A stretch of DNA of 64,000 nucleotides from Cytophagales bacterium (lineage in GTDB: Bacteria; Bacteroidota; Bacteroidia; Cytophagales; Cyclobacteriaceae): the NCBI GenBank assembly GCA_017303805.1, contig JAFLBQ010000002.1:620001-684000 (forward strand), in the 5' to 3' direction. Positions 60,933 through 64,000 of this stretch are shown in pieces. The position numbers and the translations under genes were made by a program. How positions within the stretch are numbered: position 1 is the stretch's first letter; the number at the start of each line of letters is the position of its first letter. The notes below the pieces were generated by a model, which searched no databases, was not told the origin of the DNA, and worked only from the letters and a program-made list of their open reading frames with translations.

Positions 60933-61140
60933 TTTGGTTGTAGATAATTTTTCCATCAAATACGGTTAGTATTACTTTTGTTTCGTGTGTTTTCATGGGG
61001 TTGATGGTGAACAGATCCTGTGAAAGAACAATGATGTCGGCTAATTAGCCCACCTTAAGTTGGCCTTTCAGATTTTCTTCGAAAGACGAATAAGCACCGG
61101 CTGCCGTGTAGGCTTGCGCGATAGAAGCCCCAAAGAAGAG
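60925..61140 (-). pseudogene. Amidohydrolase (YtcJ-like) C-terminal remnant
   Basis: On the minus strand the frame reads FGASIAQAYTAAGAYSSFEE, then NLKGQLKVG, a stop (61045-61047), [14 protein letters not shown], and [14 protein letters not shown] to a stop at 60925. This is the standard C-terminus of the amidohydrolase-3 family (A-Y-T-x-x-x-A-x-x-x-F-E-E, GxLxxGKLADxVVLS, VxxTxxDGKxxY). The Lys codon of GKLAD has become TAA, and all upstream parts of the gene are gone. It is a decayed gene fragment. Confidence 0.82.
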
Positions 61141-61173
61141 GAACCCCGCTTTCAACTATTACTGTTAAAGCTA

Positions 61174-61181
61174 TACCTTTG
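61174..61181 (+). promoter_or_regulatory. Putative -7 box abutting the SemiSWEET start
   Basis: TACCTTTG matches TAnnTTTG perfectly and ends 5 nt before the ATG at 61187. TTTC with a 20-nt spacer is a weak -33 candidate. The transcript may be leaderless or nearly so. Confidence 0.5.
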
Positions 61182-61186
61182 ATGCA

Positions 61187-61444
61187 ATGAACTACATCGA
61201 CCTGTTCGGCTACTTCGGTAGCTTTTTAACCTGCATTACGTTTATACCCCAGGTGTACAAAACCTGGCAAACAAAAAGGGCGGGCGACCTTAGCCTGGCC
61301 ATGATGTTGATTGTGGTGCTGAGCACCATTGTATGGCTGGTGTACGGCTTTGCGCTGATGCTCTGGCCCGTTATTGTTGCCAACGGCATTGTGTTTACGC
61401 TCAGCCTTATCTTGGTTTATTTTAAACTTACGTTTAAGCAGTAA
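61187..61444 (+). CDS. SemiSWEET-type sugar transporter
   Basis: The 85-residue protein has three membrane helices and the PQ-loop motif TFIPQVYKTWQTK in helix 1, followed by LSLAMMLIVVLSTIVWLVYG. Size and motif match bacterial SemiSWEETs, which dimerise to move mono- or disaccharides by facilitated diffusion. A GTTTCCGG/CCGGAAAC inverted repeat (61452-61484) follows the stop but has no T-run. Confidence 0.92.
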   Translation: MNYIDLFGYFGSFLTCITFIPQVYKTWQTKRAGDLSLAMMLIVVLSTIVWLVYGFALMLWPVIVANGIVFTLSLILVYFKLTFKQ

Positions 61445-61451
61445 AAAAATT

Positions 61452-61484
61452 GTTTCCGGTTGCCAGCTATTGGTTTCCGGAAAC
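61452..61484. repeat. Inverted repeat after the SemiSWEET gene
   Basis: GTTTCCGG (61452-61459) and CCGGAAAC (61477-61484) can pair around a 17-nt loop. No T-run follows. The remaining ~155 bp before the MoxR gene show no gene. Confidence 0.5.
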
Positions 61485-61640
61485 GGGCAGCGAATTGATC
61501 CCCTTCGTAACAAAGTTTTTGGAATTAATAAGGCGATGGCCTTCGTTACCTGCGCCTAACCAAATTCACACCTTCCTCAAAAAATTTTAACCCAAAAGGG
61601 TTATTATTGCGTTTTCAACTTTACAAGAAAGCATTCTTTT

Positions 61641-62627
61641 ATGGCATTGGCAGAAGCAACCGTTCATAGCGAGCATCATCAGAAAGTAAAAGCGGTTTAC
61701 ACCGAAGTAGCCAAAGTAGTTGTAGGCCAGGAGTACATGGTAAACCGCCTGCTGGTTGGGTTATTTACCAACGGGCACATTTTATTGGAAGGCGTACCCG
61801 GCCTGGCCAAAACCCTTACCATTAGCACGGTGGCCCGGGTGCTGCACCTCGATTTTGCCCGCATCCAGTTTACGCCCGACCTGCTGCCGGCCGATTTGGT
61901 GGGCACCATGATCTACAATCAGAAAGAAGGAAAGTTTGAAGTAAAGAAGGGCCCCATCTTTGCCAACATTGTGCTGGCCGATGAAATTAACCGCTCGCCC
62001 GCCAAAGTGCAATCGGCCCTGCTGGAAGCCATGCAGGAGAAACAGGTTACCATTGGCGAAACCACATTTAAGTTAGATAAGCCCTTTCTGGTAATGGCTA
62101 CGCAAAACCCGGTAGAAAACGAGGGAACCTACCCGCTACCCGAAGCGCAGATTGACCGCTTTATGATGAAGGTGTTTGTTGACTACCCTACCAAAGAACA
62201 CGAACTGGAAATTATGCGCAGAATTTCCAACATGCAGTTTAGCTACGAGGTAAATCCCATTCTTACCAAAGAAGATATTTTTGCTATACGCGAGGCGGTG
62301 AATAAAGTGAAGATGTCTGAATCGCTGGAGAAATATATTATTGAATTAGTTACCGCCACCCGCAGGCCTAAAGAATATAAATTAGAAAACGAAGCCCAAT
62401 ACATTCAGTTTGGTGCCTCGCCCCGGGCCAGTATTAACATGAACCTGGCCGCCAAGGCAGTGGCCTTTATGGATGGGCGCGAGTATGTGTTGCCCGAAGA
62501 CATAAAAGAAGTAGCATTGGATGTAATGAACCACCGCATCATACTCAACTACGAAGCGGAAGCAGATAACGTGCGCACCAAAGACATTATTAAAGCCTTG
62601 CTTACCAAAGTACCGATTACAAAGTAA
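61641..62627 (+). CDS. MoxR-family AAA+ ATPase
   Basis: The 328-residue protein has the MoxR core: Walker A LLEGVPGLAKTL, FARIQFTPDLLPADLVG, Walker B NIVLADEINRSPAKVQ, sensor segment MATQNPVENEGTYPLPEAQI and the C-terminal lid with SPRASINMNLAAKAVAFMDG. MoxR ATPases act as chaperones for von Willebrand-factor-type metal-binding proteins and usually precede a DUF58 gene. Here the next gene is on the opposite strand, so this copy stands alone. Confidence 0.93.
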   Translation: MALAEATVHSEHHQKVKAVYTEVAKVVVGQEYMVNRLLVGLFTNGHILLEGVPGLAKTLTISTVARVLHLDFARIQFTPDLLPADLVGTMIYNQKEGKFEVKKGPIFANIVLADEINRSPAKVQSALLEAMQEKQVTIGETTFKLDKPFLVMATQNPVENEGTYPLPEAQIDRFMMKVFVDYPTKEHELEIMRRISNMQFSYEVNPILTKEDIFAIREAVNKVKMSESLEKYIIELVTATRRPKEYKLENEAQYIQFGASPRASINMNLAAKAVAFMDGREYVLPEDIKEVALDVMNHRIILNYEAEADNVRTKDIIKALLTKVPITK

Positions 62628-62674
62628 GTACGTGCTGTTAGGAAGGATTAACATGCCGCACGCATAGTCCAAAA

Positions 62675-63307
62675 TTAACGGCTGCGTGTATTAACTTTAG
62701 AAAAGGCAAAACAGATTTCCCGCCCAATTTCCAACACGCGTTCGGTGTATTTTTCTTCCTCTTGCGGAGTTCCATCAAAATCTTTCGGGTCGTTATACGG
62801 CAGTGAAATTCTTTTTTCGGCACCTGCCACTACGGGACAGCTTTCATCGGCTTGCGAGCACGTCATAATAGCAGCAAACTGTGTTGGGTTAAATGCATCG
62901 CTATATACTTTCGAAAACAGAATAAGCGGTGGCGCATGGTTGGCGTAATGTGCCTCGTACCTGGGGTTGGCTGTGCTGTCGGTGGCCACAATCTGAAAGC
63001 CCACTTTTGTTAGAGCAGTTACTGCCCGCGGGTTAACTGCGGTGGCTTCGGTGCCACCCGAAAAACAATGTACATTATTCAGTTCATAATGGAGGGCAGC
63101 AGCCTGTGCCCACGCCTGGGCTATATGACTTCTGCGCGAGTTGTGGGTGCAGATGAAGTTGAGGTTAGCAGGGGTTCTGGATTTTATTTTGGCTTCAATA
63201 AAATGACTAAGAAGCATTAACCGCGTCTTTCGCAGTTCGGAAATGTGTATAAAGCCAGCTTCAAATTCTGAGATCTGGCCGGCAAGCGCCTGGTTTACAA
63301 AAGACAT
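62675..63307 (-). CDS. Low-molecular-weight phosphatase, arsenate reductase-like
   Basis: The 210-residue protein has the CX5R loop at Cys53-Arg59 (NFICTHNSRRSHIAQAW). Later come FSGGTEATAVNPRAV and MTCSQADESCPVVAGAEKRI, then SLPYNDPKDFDGT with the catalytic Asp region (DP). The layout fits LMW tyrosine phosphatases and thioredoxin-type arsenate reductases; THNSRRS is a variant of the common GNSCRS loop. An ~45-residue helical extension precedes the core. An 18-bp perfect palindrome like ArsR operators lies 15 bp upstream of the start, which favours an arsenic-related role. Confidence 0.85.
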   Translation of the reverse strand: MSFVNQALAGQISEFEAGFIHISELRKTRLMLLSHFIEAKIKSRTPANLNFICTHNSRRSHIAQAWAQAAALHYELNNVHCFSGGTEATAVNPRAVTALTKVGFQIVATDSTANPRYEAHYANHAPPLILFSKVYSDAFNPTQFAAIMTCSQADESCPVVAGAEKRISLPYNDPKDFDGTPQEEEKYTERVLEIGREICFAFSKVNTRSR

Positions 63308-63321
63308 GCATCAAAATTTAA

Positions 63322-63339
63322 ATCGTAATATTACGATTA
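63322..63339. promoter_or_regulatory. 18-bp palindrome, putative ArsR-type operator
   Basis: AATCGTAATATTACGATT is a perfect palindrome 15 bp upstream of the phosphatase ATG. It overlaps the region where the promoter must lie (TAAATTTT just downstream on the minus strand resembles a -7 box). ArsR/SmtB repressors bind such AT-rich dyads. No arsR gene is in the window. Confidence 0.6.
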
Positions 63340-63529
63340 GCGGGCACCACTAGCAAATGTTAACCGAATCTTACTTTTATTATGGGCCCTTTATCGCAAT
63401 GTTATTTGGTTAACTCAACTAACTACCTCACGATCATCTGCCTTATTGCAAATCCTGGATTTTACCTGTAAGCGGTGGGGTCATTTCAGCGGCCTTACGG
63501 GTTCTTGTCTTTAACAATTCGGTAACATA

Positions 63530-63559
63530 GCCGCCTTAGCGGGATAATATTGAGGCGGC
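63530..63559. repeat. Inverted repeat upstream of the TonB receptor
   Basis: GCCGCC (63530-63535) and GGCGGC (63554-63559) can pair. CACCTTTG (63559-63566), a 6-of-8 match to the -7 consensus, follows directly and overlaps the repeat by one base. A TTAG lies 19 nt upstream of it as a possible -33. It could be an operator or early-leader hairpin. Confidence 0.35.
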
Positions 63560-63591
63560 ACCTTTGCGTCAAATAAATTAATCCTCACTCT

Positions 63592-64000
63592 ATGGTACGC
63601 TTTGTACTGGTTCTTTTAGCGATTTCAGGTTCTTTGATTGCGGTTGCGCAAAATGGCAGCATCTCCGGAAAAGTTACCGATGCGGCAACAGGCGAAGCCA
63701 TTGTAGGCGCCAACGCCATAATTCAAGGAACTACCGTAGGGGCTTCTACCGATCTGGATGGACTCTTTACCATTGGGAATTTAAAACCCGGCACCTACAC
63801 GGTGGCCATATCGTTTGTAACCTACAAAACACACATTATTGCCGATGTGGTAGTAGAGCCCGGAAAAATAACCAGCGTACAAGTTCCGCTAAGTGAAGAT
63901 GCTACCGAATTACAAGAGGTAGTAGTAACCAGTACCCGCCAGATTAACACAGACCATAGCCTGGTGGCGGCCATCAAAGAAAGTAAGTTGGTAGTAAGCG
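63592..64000 (+). CDS. TonB-dependent receptor with carboxypeptidase-like N-terminal domain (5' part)
   Basis: The frame is open from the ATG at 63592 to the window edge (136 codons). A Sec signal (MVRFVLVLLAISGSLIAVAQ) is followed by a CarboxypepD_reg-like domain: GSISGKVTDAATGEAIVGAN, STDLDGLFTIGNLKPGTYTV, then the TonB-box region ELQEVVVTSTR and the start of the plug (SLVAAIKESKLVVS). This architecture is typical of Bacteroidota outer-membrane receptors for siderophores, metals, vitamins or glycans. The substrate cannot be told from this part. Confidence 0.9.
   Translation, partial: MVRFVLVLLAISGSLIAVAQNGSISGKVTDAATGEAIVGANAIIQGTTVGASTDLDGLFTIGNLKPGTYTVAISFVTYKTHIIADVVVEPGKITSVQVPLSEDATELQEVVVTSTRQINTDHSLVAAIKESKLVVS

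Overview
The window is chromosomal DNA of a member of the Bacteroidota, most likely order Cytophagales (the order is an inference). The evidence is the Bacteroidota promoter signature (TTTG/TTG, about 19 nt, TAnnTTTG) in front of many genes and the lack of Shine-Dalgarno sequences. Lineage-typical genes agree: DUF4293, a PorW/SprE-like type IX secretion TPR lipoprotein, a TonB receptor with a carboxypeptidase-like N-terminal domain, a long-leader AtpB, and an ATP synthase operon without atpD/atpC. Most of the window is core genome. Accessory or decaying patches lie near 27.4-29.1 kb, 37.5-38.3 kb, 51.3-51.6 kb, 57.3-57.7 kb and 60.9-61.2 kb.

Layout. 0-5 kb: TIM-barrel isomerase (cut by the window edge), secreted amidohydrolase, tpx, DUF4293, thiolase, truA. 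5-10.3 kb: two ABC exporter half-genes in convergent orientation, flanking two paralogous outer-membrane-type proteins. 10.4-14.5 kb: nusB, ytxH-like, DUF1573 lipoprotein, yajC, ybbR-like, coaE. 14.7-20.2 kb: complete RND efflux operon (adaptor, pump, TolC-like). 20.2-24.1 kb: scpA, dxs and a membrane zinc-ribbon protein. 24.3-27.4 kb: small protein, tRNA-His, pyrC, DEAD-box helicase. 27.6-30.8 kb: DinB-like protein, lipoprotein, rho. 31.0-37.5 kb: serS, M19 dipeptidase, prolyl oligopeptidase, uvrC.

37.5-38.3 kb is a gene-free stretch with three tandem copies of a roughly 208-bp unit carrying GC-rich palindromes. 38.3-44.6 kb is an envelope cluster: PBP1A and PorW/SprE on the minus strand, divergent from an M23 peptidase and a bactofilin. 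44.7-50.4 kb is the ATP synthase operon (two small membrane proteins, then atpB, E, F, H, A, G), with several intergenic hairpins. 50.5-54.9 kb: UbiA-like protein, internally deleted methyltransferase, PAS histidine kinase, GNAT-like protein, VTT protein. 54.9-64 kb: penicillin acylase, frameshifted minimal nucleotidyltransferase, class V aminotransferase, holin-like protein, exonuclease/GIY-YIG fusion, amidohydrolase remnant, SemiSWEET, MoxR ATPase, LMW phosphatase with an ArsR-like palindrome upstream, and the start of a TonB-dependent receptor.

No CRISPR array, prophage, complete insertion sequence or recognisable defence island was seen. The most unusual material is non-coding: the tandem repeat block, the palindrome next to a duplicated helicase 3' end, and the paired hairpins around atpE. 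The split heterodimer-type ABC exporter around the two barrel-like proteins is the best candidate for an undescribed functional module. All functional statements rest on motif recognition by eye; no database search was run.
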